Positions 35,590 through 44,284 of a stretch of 64,000 bases of DNA are shown in pieces. The DNA comes from Exilibacterium tricleocarpae. Its GTDB lineage: Bacteria; Pseudomonadota; Gammaproteobacteria; Pseudomonadales; Cellvibrionaceae. The notes under the pieces were generated by a model. It had not been told where the DNA came from. It saw only the letters and a list, made by a program, of their open reading frames with translations, and ran no database searches. The number at the start of each line of letters is the position of its first letter. Position 1 is the first letter of the stretch. The translations under genes and the position numbers were made by a program. The stretch is taken from assembly GCF_007004655.1 (NCBI RefSeq), contig NZ_ML660091.1, forward strand, positions 248,001-312,000, read 5' to 3'.

Positions 35590-36390
35590 TCAAGCGCTGA
35601 GCCGGTCGATGATGGCCTGCAATTGTACCGCGTGATTGGTGAACACCCAGTCGACATCGCGGTTGACCTCGCGAAACAGCGCGCGCCGGGAGCGGATAAA
35701 CCCAGTGCCCACCGCCTGGCCGGCACTGCGATGCCTGTGCAAATAGGCCGCCGACAGCAGCCAGAAATGTCCGGTGATGCCTTTGAAGCCGCTGTCGATG
35801 GCCTCCTGGCTGAGACGCCGGAGGTTCAACTCCGCCACCGGCAGCAGGGCGCGGGGCGAGACAAAATCCAGGTAGCGGAACAGCGCCGGGTTCAAACTGA
35901 GAAAATGGTAGTCGCGCTCGGGTACCAGCGGCGCAAAGATCTCTTGCAGGCGGGCAGTCTGATGCGGCGGATCGGGATAGGTCTCCTCTTTGATTTCCAC
36001 CATCAAATGCAACCTGCCGCCGTAGCGGGTCACCACATCGGCCAGGGTCGGGATCAACGGCATGGCCTCGCGCAGTTGAGCCAGGGTCAGCCCGTCGATA
36101 CGCTGGTCACTGCCGAACAGGCGCCGGCCATCGGGGTCGTGGAACACCACCGGCTGCAGGTCTCGGGTCCAGCGGACATCACATTCAATCCCCCACACAC
36201 CCCGCGCCAACACGGCATCGAAAGCCGCCAGGGTATTTTCAAACACCCGGATATTGTCGTGCTGGCCGCGGTGAGAGACCAGTTTACAGCGGCGCAGTTT
36301 TGCCGCCGCCGGCTGCGGTTGGGGCAGCAGCGCGAACCAGAGGTCCACCAGCGCCAAGGCCGCGCGATCCAAGCCAAAAGATATCGCCAT
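35590..36390 (-). CDS. Glycerophosphodiester phosphodiesterase family protein
   Basis: A 266-residue GDPD-type TIM barrel. The catalytic start is VSHRGQHDNIRVFENTLAAF (His-Arg-Gly and Glu-Asn), followed by GIECDVRWTRDLQPVVFHDP, which holds Glu-x-Asp and the second His. LMVEIKEE follows. Members release an alcohol and glycerol 3-phosphate from phospholipid head-group diesters. No signal peptide is visible, so it is probably cytoplasmic. The ATG at 36390 was chosen because the longer frame overlaps the TetR gene. It is read from the same strand, 19 bp after it. Confidence 0.88.
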   Translation of the reverse strand: MAISFGLDRAALALVDLWFALLPQPQPAAAKLRRCKLVSHRGQHDNIRVFENTLAAFDAVLARGVWGIECDVRWTRDLQPVVFHDPDGRRLFGSDQRIDGLTLAQLREAMPLIPTLADVVTRYGGRLHLMVEIKEETYPDPPHQTARLQEIFAPLVPERDYHFLSLNPALFRYLDFVSPRALLPVAELNLRRLSQEAIDSGFKGITGHFWLLSAAYLHRHRSAGQAVGTGFIRSRRALFREVNRDVDWVFTNHAVQLQAIIDRLSA

Positions 36391-36409
36391 CAGCCCCTGC
36401 GCCCCGCCT

Positions 36410-37009
36410 TCACGGTTGCGCCTCCACTTTGATCCAATCCCAGAAAAACTGTACCTGGCGGCCAAGCGCTTCCTTGACCAGCGCCAGGCTGTCGGGGTCG
36501 TCGGCACACACCAGCAACTGGTAGCGCCGCATAATGCCGCGGCTCAGGCACTCATCGGCCAGCAAACCGGGATCGTAGGGTTTTACCAGATGCTGCTGCT
36601 GCCACTGTTGAAAAAGGGCCACCAGAGCCTCCCGCTCCTGTCCGAATATGGTCTCCTTGACCAGTCGTGCCACCACCGGATTGCGCAGGCTTTCGCCCAG
36701 CACGATACGCATAAGCTGGTTGTCCCGCTCGTTGCCGAACAGGCCGAAAAGAATGTCCATCAACTGCGCAACCGCCTGGTCGGCGGTTACACCCGGCTCG
36801 ATATGGACCAGTGCTTGCGTCATGGGGCCGGGGCCGCAGGCGTCGAGCAAGGCCACCAGAATCGCCTCTTTGCTTTTGAAGTGTTTGTAGATGGACGGCG
36901 CCCTGATCCCCACCTGAGCGGCGATCTCCCGCATCCCGGTCTCCTCAAACCCCTGGCGCGCAAACAGGGCCAGAGCGGCATCGAGTATCCTGCTTTGGGT
37001 ATCGGACAT
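36410..37009 (-). CDS. TetR family transcriptional regulator
   Basis: A 199-residue regulator. The N-terminal helix-turn-helix is clear at about 5-50: RILDAALALFARQGFEETGM, then REIAAQVGIRAPSIYKHFKS. The C-terminal ligand-binding part is not assignable. A perfect 8-bp-arm inverted repeat at 37048-37067, between this gene and the divergent amidohydrolase gene, is the likely operator for both. It probably controls the GDPD gene downstream and the amidohydrolase and hydrolase across the gap. Confidence 0.92.
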   Translation of the reverse strand: MSDTQSRILDAALALFARQGFEETGMREIAAQVGIRAPSIYKHFKSKEAILVALLDACGPGPMTQALVHIEPGVTADQAVAQLMDILFGLFGNERDNQLMRIVLGESLRNPVVARLVKETIFGQEREALVALFQQWQQQHLVKPYDPGLLADECLSRGIMRRYQLLVCADDPDSLALVKEALGRQVQFFWDWIKVEAQP

Positions 37010-37047
37010 ATCCCCTCCGGTGAGCGCAGGCGGTCAAAATCGGTTGC

Positions 37048-37067
37048 AAGCTAACACGCGTTAGCTT
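37048..37067. promoter_or_regulatory. Probable TetR operator
   Basis: AAGCTAAC, ACGC, GTTAGCTT: a perfect inverted repeat with 8-bp arms and a 4-bp centre. It lies 38 bp before the TetR gene and about 143 bp before the divergent amidohydrolase gene. Confidence 0.7.
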
Positions 37068-37210
37068 AGGCTTAAAATCGCAGCCGTGACACCCCGGTGC
37101 GGCTGATTCTAAGGTAAAACCACAATAAACCTGAAAACAGACCTGAGACAGACCCGGGCGAACCGCCGAGCGGACGTCAATCCGGCCCAGCCCGTATCCG
37201 GAGCTAAAAA

Positions 37211-38932
37211 ATGACCGCAAGCTTACTGATCAAAAACGGCACTGTCTATGACGGCACAGGCGCTGCGCCAGTACCGGCGGACATCCTTATCGACGCCGGT
37301 AGCATCAAGGCCGTCGGGCCCGCCCTCCAATGCGACACCGCCGAGGTGATCGATGCCCGCGGTCACTGGGTGCTGCCCGGGTTTATCGATCTGCATACCC
37401 ACTATGACGCCGAGTTGGAGGTGTTTCCCGGTCTGCGCGAATCTGTGCGCCACGGCGTCACCACCGTCGTCATGGGCAATTGTTCCCTGTCGCTGGCCAT
37501 GGGCGAACCGGCCGATGTGGTGGACCTGTTCGCGCGGGTGGAAAACCTGCCCCGGGAGCTGCTGCGCGAGTGGGTCGGCGAGCGCATGACCTGGCGCACA
37601 CCGGCCGAGTATTACACCCATCTGGAGCGTCTGAACCTGGGACCCAACGTGGCCTCGTTTCTGGGCCACTCCAATGTGCGTCTGGCCGCACTCGGCAAGC
37701 AGCGTTGCCTGCAACGGGAGCCGGTGACCGACGCCGACAAACACACCATGGGCAACCATCTGCAGGAAGCCATCGAGGCGGGCTACCTGGGGATGAGTAT
37801 CGATATGCTGCCCTGGCATCGTTGGATGGGTTACAAATACAACGGCGCCAGCATCCCCTCCCAGTATGCCCATATGGACGAGTATCGCTACCTGGCCGGC
37901 ATCCTGCGCCGCCACGGCCGGGTGATGCAGGCCACGCCCAACGCCAACCGCAAAGCGAGTACTCTGTTGCTGTCACTGTTGAGCACCGGGTTGTTGCGCG
38001 CGCCGCTCAAGCTATCGATGCTGGCGTCGCTGGACTTCAAGGGCAACCGTGCCCTCGGGCAGTTGCCGGCACTGTTGTGCAGTGTGATCAACCGTCTGGG
38101 CAGAGGCAATTTGCGCTTCCAATCCCTCGCCTGCCCGTTCGAACTCTGGAGCGACGGCTACAACACACCCATTTTCGAGGAGTTTCACGCCGGCGCACGG
38201 CTGATGAATGCCGATACCCGGGCCCAGCGGCAACAACTGTTTGCCGACCCCGACTGGCGCCGCCAGTTTCGCCGCGAATGGCTGAGCGTATTCAACCGCA
38301 GCTTTCACCGCGACCTCACGGAGATGACCGTGGTCGCCTGCCCCGACGCCTCACTGGTGGGCAAAACCTTCAGCGATATCGCCGCAGACCAGGGGTGCGA
38401 CCCGGTGGACTGCCTGCTGGACCTGCTGGCGGAACACGACCAGAAGCTGCGCTGGTATTCGGTAGTAGCCAACGACAGACCCGCCGTGTTACGTAAAATT
38501 TTGAAAAGACCGTTCAATCAGATTGGCTTTAGTGACGCCGGCGCGCACAATCGCAATATGGGTTTTCAGAACGCCCACCTGTGTCTGCTGCGCGATGCCA
38601 ACCAATACCGCGACGGGCTTTCGGTAGCGGCGGCCATTCACCGGCTCACCGGCGACATCGCCGCCTGGCTGGGACTGGACACCGGCGTTCTGGCAACCGG
38701 TAAGCCTGCCGATATCACCGTGGTCGATCCGGCTGCACTGGCGACGGACCTGACCGGCGCCACCGAGATCAACGACCCGCGCTTCAACGGCGACATGCGC
38801 ATGGTCAGCGGCTCCGGCGCGGCAGTGCGACAGGTAATCGTGCGGGGACAACCGGTGTGCCGTCACGGCAGTTTCTGCGACGATTATGAACAGCGGCCTT
38901 TCGGCCGCCTGTTGCGCAGCCAACTGCACTGA
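37211..38932 (+). CDS. N-acyl-D-amino-acid deacylase-like amidohydrolase
   Basis: A 573-residue metal-dependent amidohydrolase of the D-aminoacylase group. The metal motif HTHYD is in VLPGFIDLHTHYDAEL at about 55-70. GVTTVVMGNCSLSLA (with the metal Cys of this group) is near 87-101. FLGHSNVR, and near the C-terminus IGFSDAGAHNRNMGF with the catalytic Asp, complete the site. The substrate is not known; D-amino-acid amides or hydantoin-like compounds are possible. GGAG lies just upstream of the start. It is the first gene of a two-gene unit divergent from the TetR gene. Confidence 0.85.
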   Translation: MTASLLIKNGTVYDGTGAAPVPADILIDAGSIKAVGPALQCDTAEVIDARGHWVLPGFIDLHTHYDAELEVFPGLRESVRHGVTTVVMGNCSLSLAMGEPADVVDLFARVENLPRELLREWVGERMTWRTPAEYYTHLERLNLGPNVASFLGHSNVRLAALGKQRCLQREPVTDADKHTMGNHLQEAIEAGYLGMSIDMLPWHRWMGYKYNGASIPSQYAHMDEYRYLAGILRRHGRVMQATPNANRKASTLLLSLLSTGLLRAPLKLSMLASLDFKGNRALGQLPALLCSVINRLGRGNLRFQSLACPFELWSDGYNTPIFEEFHAGARLMNADTRAQRQQLFADPDWRRQFRREWLSVFNRSFHRDLTEMTVVACPDASLVGKTFSDIAADQGCDPVDCLLDLLAEHDQKLRWYSVVANDRPAVLRKILKRPFNQIGFSDAGAHNRNMGFQNAHLCLLRDANQYRDGLSVAAAIHRLTGDIAAWLGLDTGVLATGKPADITVVDPAALATDLTGATEINDPRFNGDMRMVSGSGAAVRQVIVRGQPVCRHGSFCDDYEQRPFGRLLRSQLH

Positions 38933-38980
38933 ATCGCGGTGGCCGCGGCAGCGCTGAAGCAAACCGTCACTGATGGAAAT

Positions 38981-39904
38981 ATGACTGGAGACAAACCTTT
39001 GATATCCGTCGATACCTGGAAAGCTCACGGCGAATTCACCCGGCTGCGGGGCTACGAAATCTTTTACATGGACACCCACGACCACGACAAACCCACGGTG
39101 TTGTTGATCCACGGTTTTCCCACGGCGTCCTGGGACTGGACCAAGATCTGGCCCGGCCTCGCCCAACACTACCGCCTGGTGGCCATGGACCTGCTCGGCT
39201 TCGGTTTCAGCGACAAGCCCGATCCCCACACCTATAGCATTATGGAGCAGGCGGACCTGTGCGAAGGGCTGATCGAAAAGCTCCAGTTGGGCCGCTTTCA
39301 CGTGCTCGCCCATGATTACGGCGATACCGTGGCACAGGAGCTGCTCGCCCGCCAAAACGCCGGCACCGGCAGCGGCAACTGGCTGTCGGTATGTTTTTTA
39401 AACGGGGGGCTGTTTCCGGAAACACACCGAGCCCGCTTGATCCAAAAACTGCTGTTGAGCCCGCTGGGCCCACTTATCAACCGGGTCTTGTCCAAACCGG
39501 CCTTCGAACGTTCCATGAACAGTGTGTTCGGTCCCGATACCAAAGCCACGCGCGACGAACTCGACGGTTTCTGGCAATTGATCAACACCAAGAACGGCAA
39601 ACACCTGTTTCACAACCTCATCACCTATATACGTGACCGGCGCCAGCATCGCGAGCGCTGGCTGGAGGCGCTGCGCGACAGCGCCGTGCCCCTGGGGCTG
39701 ATCAACGGCTCTGTCGATCCGGTTTCCGGCGCCCATATGGTGGCGCGCTTTGAACAATTGGTGGGCAACAATCACTTCATTCGGGCACTGCCCGCCATCG
39801 GTCACTATCCCCAAGTGGAAGCGCCGGAGCAGGTACTCGAGGCCTACACGGAATTTTTGCAGCGCCTCAGCACCGCGGAGCCCGAACTCGCAGCCAGGGC
39901 ATAA
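38981..39904 (+). CDS. Alpha/beta hydrolase (haloalkane dehalogenase/epoxide hydrolase-like)
   Basis: A 307-residue alpha/beta-hydrolase. The oxyanion hole is LLIHGFPTASWDW. The nucleophile elbow is LAHDYGDTVAQE, with Asp rather than Ser, as in haloalkane dehalogenases and epoxide hydrolases. GSVDPVSG supplies the acid, and the last block AIGHYPQVEAPE supplies the catalytic His. It follows the amidohydrolase by 48 bp and is probably cotranscribed. The start is uncertain: ATG 38981 is used; a GTG at 38939 is also in frame. Confidence 0.85.
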   Translation: MTGDKPLISVDTWKAHGEFTRLRGYEIFYMDTHDHDKPTVLLIHGFPTASWDWTKIWPGLAQHYRLVAMDLLGFGFSDKPDPHTYSIMEQADLCEGLIEKLQLGRFHVLAHDYGDTVAQELLARQNAGTGSGNWLSVCFLNGGLFPETHRARLIQKLLLSPLGPLINRVLSKPAFERSMNSVFGPDTKATRDELDGFWQLINTKNGKHLFHNLITYIRDRRQHRERWLEALRDSAVPLGLINGSVDPVSGAHMVARFEQLVGNNHFIRALPAIGHYPQVEAPEQVLEAYTEFLQRLSTAEPELAARA

Positions 39905-40000
39905 AGTCCTGCCGGGCCGGCAATACCGGCGCGGTCAGTTGGAGTATACTTAGCGATTCGCAGCATAATTGCTCTGTCACAACAGCCCGAGGAGTCGAAC

Positions 40001-40462
40001 ATGTTTTCAATCAAACGCCTTTGTCGCACACCTGACTGCACCGACCGCCTGCCGCTGTGGTGCGGCCTGTGGCTGCTGTTATTGAGCGGCGCCGCCCTCG
40101 CTCAGGACGCCTCCGATACGCTGTGGATCGAACCGGTTGCCGGGCACAAGGAGTCGAAACTGGGGGCGCAGGTCATGAAGGTGGAAAAAGTTGAGGGGGA
40201 GGAAGAAGTCTACAAAATACAACTGACGGTCCCGAAAGCGGACACCGAAATCGAGGAAGTGGTGGTTATTGCCAAACCCAACAAACCGAAACTCGAGGCG
40301 AAAGCCGCCAGACAGCCTCGCAATTTCGAAATCTATAACCCGCGCGATCCCAACCGCAGCGGTATCATTATCTATCTCGGTAAAAAGCAGGACTTTGCGT
40401 TGCGGATCAACTATGAGGAAACCCGGTCGCCCATCGAGCCCCATCTGTTTCCCGAGCAGTGA
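40001..40462 (+). CDS. Secreted hypothetical protein
   Basis: A 153-residue protein with a signal peptide: a basic n-region, hydrophobic LWCGLWLLLLSGAALAQD, and a likely cut after ALA. The mature part is acidic-basic mixed, with a Val/Glu/Lys-rich middle (VEKVEGEEEVYKIQL) and no known domain. The ATG has GAGGAG upstream. It probably acts in the periplasm; function is unknown. Confidence 0.7.
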   Translation: MFSIKRLCRTPDCTDRLPLWCGLWLLLLSGAALAQDASDTLWIEPVAGHKESKLGAQVMKVEKVEGEEEVYKIQLTVPKADTEIEEVVVIAKPNKPKLEAKAARQPRNFEIYNPRDPNRSGIIIYLGKKQDFALRINYEETRSPIEPHLFPEQ

Positions 40463-41179
40463 CAGAAGCTTTTACAACAGCCCCAGCTTTTCCAGTTCCG
40501 CGCGGTAGTGGGCATTGCGAAACGCCCTCACGTGCGGCTCGTTGAGATTTCGGCGCCGCTCCCCGAGCCTGCGCACCTCAGTGCGACCGGCAGCGTTCCA
40601 GCTGTGTTGTCCGCCAGCAGGGTGGGTTGCAATGACACCCGCCGGCCGGTCTGTCAAAGCCGGCGACAACCTGCTTTCGTCGCTGTTGTTTCCGACACAG
40701 GGCTTGCCGGTAAAACTGAAGTTGATAATCTGCCCCACTGGCGATTCCCCTCCCCTGAATATGACCTTTAAAGACAGGCGACCTGGAACGACAGGCGATC
40801 CGAAACGGCTGCTGCCAGCCAAGATATTAGGCCTGAATTCGGCGTCAACTGTTTATTTCTGGTACGGCTGAACACCCCGCCCCGACAGGAGTGCACCAGA
40901 TTTGTCACGGCGCGCACCCTCAGTTGCAACACCACCTTTGACGGTCTTAATGAAGCGATCCCGTCCGGGCCAGCCGACCAGTTGTCTGTTGCAACATACC
41001 GGCGATTGACTACCCTGGCGGATATAGGGGTAAAATGTGCGCCAATTATCTACTGATATCTGGATAACCTGACCGGCGCCATTATTTTAGTCAATTTATG
41101 GCGCTATTCAGGGCATTATAGTGCCTCAAGCGAGGCAAGAGATTATGGCTACGGGGGGCGGGCAGCGGATTGTCGATTT
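40463..41179. other. Intergenic DNA; possible decayed gene and regulator promoter region
   Basis: A minus-strand frame (40472-40822, 116 codons) ends in a protein-like tail (RRLGERRRNLNEPHVRAFRN, then AELEKLGLL) but its start looks random. It may be the C-terminal remnant of a lost gene. Further on, TGCCTC-AAGC-GAGGCA (41122-41137) is an inverted repeat 43 bp upstream of the first membrane regulator. Confidence 0.35.
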
Positions 41180-42097
41180 ATGTCAGGCTGGGATGGAATA
41201 ATAATTTACACACTGCCAAGTGTTTCGGCACTGGCGATAAAAATCATCATTTTCTGGATGGCACGCCATACCCTGAGGTCGCTCAGCCCCTGGTTTCTGG
41301 CGTTTTTAATCGCCCTGTGCGGCATCAATCTGATCGAATTGATCACTTTCGCCTATGTAGACAGGCCCTACGCCGCTGCCGGCTACCTCACCCTGTACTA
41401 CCTGTTTGCGGTGGGCGCCTGCATTTTGCTACTGGGTCTGTCCCTGGAAATTGGTAACTATTTAAACCTGTTTTTGAGTCAGGTATTGCTGGTGCTGGGT
41501 TTTACCTGCGCCCTGGTGCTGATCATCCCGGGCGCTGCGGTTGCCGGCGTGGAAAGTATCGGTTATTCGATAACCCGGGTATCGGGCCCGCTGTACTGGG
41601 TGCTGCAAGTGACTATCCTGGCAACGCTGGCGAGCAGCCTCGGCGTACTGTGGTACAGCTACCGCTGCAACGCCGACCCGGTGCGCCGCCGCCGCGCTTT
41701 TGTACTGCTGATCGCCACCGTACCGGCAGTAGCGATCGTGTTGTTGGTGGCCCTGTTGATGCAACTCGGCGTCAAGATAAACGGGGCGGTTTTCGTATCG
41801 TTTAGTATGAACTTCCTGCTGATCGTGCTGCTGTACACGGAGAAACAGGCCCGGCTGTTCAACTTCCTGTCGATGATTCCCGCCACCCGGGAGTACCGTA
41901 CCTTCAAGACCATCAGCCCGCTGCTGTTCGGCCATACACCGACACCGTTAAAAGACGCCCAGGCGGTTTTCGAGCGGGAGTTGATCAGGGGTGCGGTGGA
42001 GCGCTGCGGCGGCAATAAAACCCACGCGGCGGACATGCTCGGCATCTCGCGCGCAACCTTGCTGCGCAAATTGAAAAGCCGGCCACAGACTTATTAA
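41180..42097 (+). CDS. Polytopic membrane protein with C-terminal Fis-type DNA-binding domain (copy 1)
   Basis: A 305-residue protein. About seven membrane helices span residues 5-222, with a conserved signature AGVESIGYSITRVSGPLYWV (about 121-140) between helices 4 and 5 and an Arg cluster DPVRRRRAF before helix 6. After a linker containing RLFNFLSMIPATREYRT comes a Fis/NtrC-type helix-turn-helix, LIRGAVERCGGNKTHAADML then GISRATLLRKLK (about 268-299). No kinase, ATPase or receiver domain is present, so the protein itself would bind DNA from the membrane. The membrane part recalls the 7TM region of some histidine kinases. Two paralogues lie in the window. Confidence 0.8.
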   Translation: MSGWDGIIIYTLPSVSALAIKIIIFWMARHTLRSLSPWFLAFLIALCGINLIELITFAYVDRPYAAAGYLTLYYLFAVGACILLLGLSLEIGNYLNLFLSQVLLVLGFTCALVLIIPGAAVAGVESIGYSITRVSGPLYWVLQVTILATLASSLGVLWYSYRCNADPVRRRRAFVLLIATVPAVAIVLLVALLMQLGVKINGAVFVSFSMNFLLIVLLYTEKQARLFNFLSMIPATREYRTFKTISPLLFGHTPTPLKDAQAVFERELIRGAVERCGGNKTHAADMLGISRATLLRKLKSRPQTY

Positions 42098-42113
42098 AGG
42101 CAGGGATAAGCGT

Positions 42114-43094
42114 ATGTCAGACGGGGATGGTGCTCTGGTACATTTGGCGTCGTTGTACGCCCTGCCCAGTATCCTCGCGCTGGCAACCAAGCTGTTGATC
42201 TTTTGGGTGGCCCGGCACAGCCTGAAAAATATCCGCCCCTGGTTTCGGGCACTGCTGCTGTTTCTGTGCGGTTTGAATGTGTTGGAGCTGGTCGCGTTCA
42301 CCTACCTGACCCGACCGGAGGATGCGCTGCCCTGCCTGCTTGGCTACTACTTCTTTGCCATCTGCGCCTGTCTGGCGTTACTGGGTCTGTCACTGGACAC
42401 CAGCGGCTGCAACAGTCGCACGCTGAACCTGACCATTATCGGCTACGGTACCCTGTGCACCCTGGCACTACTGGTGCCGGGCTTTACCGTGGCCGGTGTG
42501 GAGAGCATCGGTTACCACCTGACCCGGGTCCCGGGCCCGTTCTACTGGATACTGCCGGTGAGTATTCTCGGTATCCTGTTCAGCAGTCTGGCGATACTGG
42601 CCCGCTGTTACGCCACCGACCGGGACACGTTGCGCCGGCGCCGCGCCCTGGTGCTGCTGGTGGGTAACGTCCCCATGGTCGCGATGGTGGTTATCATCAT
42701 TGCCGCTATGCAATTGGGACTCAAGATCAACGCCGCCGTGCTGATTTCGTTTTTTATCAACTTTCTGCTGATGGTACTGATTTACACCGAGGCGAGCGAG
42801 CGCCTGTTCAACTTCCTGTCGGTCATTCCCAGTACTGAGGAGTACAAAACGATCAACAACCTGCGGCCGTTGATTCTCAACCCGACACCGCTGCCGCAGG
42901 AAGAGTCACGGACGATGTTTGAAAATGAATTGGTGCGCGAAGCCCTGACGCGTTGCGATGGCAACGACACCCGGGCCGCGGAAATACTCGGCATTTCCCG
43001 TGCAACATTGCTGGACAAGATAAAACTGCACAAAATAAAGCTGCCCAAAAACGCCGAGGCCAATATCAAGTCGCGCCAGGGTCGCCGCGACTAA
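42114..43094 (+). CDS. Polytopic membrane protein with C-terminal Fis-type DNA-binding domain (copy 2)
   Basis: A 326-residue paralogue, 16 bp after copy 1 and probably in the same transcript. The same plan is seen: LPSILALATKLLIFWVARHS at the start, AGVESIGYHLTRVPGPFYWI in the middle, RRRRALVLL, RLFNFLSVIPSTEEYK, then the helix-turn-helix ALTRCDGNDTRAAEILGISR. The DNA-binding helix differs from the other copies (DTRAAEI for KTHAADM). A basic tail of about 20 residues rich in Lys (KLHKIKLPKNAEANIKS) is unique to this copy. It may recognise a different site. Confidence 0.8.
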   Translation: MSDGDGALVHLASLYALPSILALATKLLIFWVARHSLKNIRPWFRALLLFLCGLNVLELVAFTYLTRPEDALPCLLGYYFFAICACLALLGLSLDTSGCNSRTLNLTIIGYGTLCTLALLVPGFTVAGVESIGYHLTRVPGPFYWILPVSILGILFSSLAILARCYATDRDTLRRRRALVLLVGNVPMVAMVVIIIAAMQLGLKINAAVLISFFINFLLMVLIYTEASERLFNFLSVIPSTEEYKTINNLRPLILNPTPLPQEESRTMFENELVREALTRCDGNDTRAAEILGISRATLLDKIKLHKIKLPKNAEANIKSRQGRRD

Positions 43095-43117
43095 ATCTCG
43101 AGCAACGCCTCGAAACC

Positions 43118-43504
43118 TCAGGCCGCCGCCACCGCTTCGATCTCCAGCTTCCATTTTGATTCCAGCAATCGACAACAAATCACCGTCAATGCCGGTTGGT
43201 TATCGCCCAGGTACTTGACTCGCAAGCGCACATTCTCCTGGTCATATTGCGGGTCCGCGAGATAGGTCCTGAGCGATACGATATTGCCGTACTCCATATC
43301 CGCCGACTTCAGGGTTGCCCCGATATGCTGCCAGATGATTTCTGCTTGAGCCTCAAAGGTTTCCGGCATGGAGGTACCGTCTTTGAGATAACCATTCAGC
43401 CCACTGATAAACAGCAAGCGGGAATCCGCCGTTACTTCAACGGCATGGCTATAGTTTCGATACCGCGGGAATAACGCCGCGGGGTTATGTGCAATGATTG
43501 GCAT
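43118..43504 (-). CDS. RidA family (YjgF/YER057c) protein
   Basis: A 128-residue protein of the RidA superfamily, which deaminates reactive enamine/imine intermediates or related compounds. LLFISGLNGYLKDGT, QAEIIWQHIGATLKSADMEY and IVSLRTYLADP match the fold; the Arg of the last block is the usual carboxylate-binding residue. Members cannot be assigned to a substrate by sequence. The ATG at 43504 follows GAGG. It is 35 bp after the PH-domain gene on the same strand and convergent with copy 2 of the membrane regulator. Confidence 0.85.
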   Translation of the reverse strand: MPIIAHNPAALFPRYRNYSHAVEVTADSRLLFISGLNGYLKDGTSMPETFEAQAEIIWQHIGATLKSADMEYGNIVSLRTYLADPQYDQENVRLRVKYLGDNQPALTVICCRLLESKWKLEIEAVAAA

Positions 43505-43539
43505 GTGGACTACCTCACAAATACAGAGCCGGTTGCCGA

Positions 43540-43920
43540 TCAAGCCGACTCGATGGCCCGTTTCACTTGCATCGGGTTGTCTATCCTCGGAAACACGACG
43601 TCGCTGATACCACGGCCAGTGACCTTGACGGTTCCGTAACCCATTATCCGCCCCCAGATACTTTGTAGAATCTCCACGGTTTCGATGGAGGTGATTTTCA
43701 TCTCTTCACTGTTGCGGGAGATAATGCCGGTTTTGCGAATCACCCGTTTGTTGGTAACGGCCTGCTCAATACCCCGCAGCGCCAGCCATTTATACAGGCC
43801 GAAAGGGAGCAGGATAATTGTCAATACCAGCACCCAAACCGGGATATAAGTCGTCCAGTGATGATGGAACACGGCCCGAATTTCTTCGCCGGCCGACAGT
43901 GAATCCTCTACATAACTCAC
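43540..43920 (-). CDS. Bacterial PH-domain membrane protein
   Basis: A 126-residue protein. A hydrophobic segment (about 26-48, IPVWVLVLTIILLPFGLY) precedes a bPH2-type domain (YdbS-like): AVTNKRVIRKTGIISRNSEEM, IETVEILQSIWGRIMGYGTV and VTGRGISDVVFPRI. Such proteins are membrane-associated, with unknown partners. The start is a GTG at 43920 with GGGAG 8 bp upstream. Confidence 0.85.
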   Translation of the reverse strand: MSYVEDSLSAGEEIRAVFHHHWTTYIPVWVLVLTIILLPFGLYKWLALRGIEQAVTNKRVIRKTGIISRNSEEMKITSIETVEILQSIWGRIMGYGTVKVTGRGISDVVFPRIDNPMQVKRAIESA

Positions 43921-44284
43921 CTGTTTAACTCCCTAACGTTTTGCGTACGCCTGAATAGTCGACATGAGAATACGGGACTTCGCAAACCCCATGACCGCTC
44001 AAGCCTAACAAATTAAACCTGATTAGCCCAAAAAAACGGTGTCATACTTTGTACCGGCCGAAAGCTTGGCCGGGGTTGCGGTTTCAGCCAATTTGCCGGC
44101 TGCTTCAAATTTGGCCATTTTCAGCCATATCAAATACTTACGGAAATAATCGCATCAATTATGTGAGCTGTTTCAACGCCGACCGGATTTCAGGCTGTTA
44201 GGCTGCCAGAGCTTACTGAGAACGGTGCCCTACAGCATGAAAGGCTTTGTCACGTCTCTAATGGGAGCCCCGGGAGGCTCAGAT
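43921..44284. other. Intergenic DNA upstream of the ParA gene
   Basis: A hairpin CCGGCC (44054-44059) with GGCCGG (44068-44073) lies here without a T-run. No parS-like repeat array or other gene was recognised. The ParA frame is open back to 44225, but a good ribosome binding site selects 44285. Confidence 0.4.
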
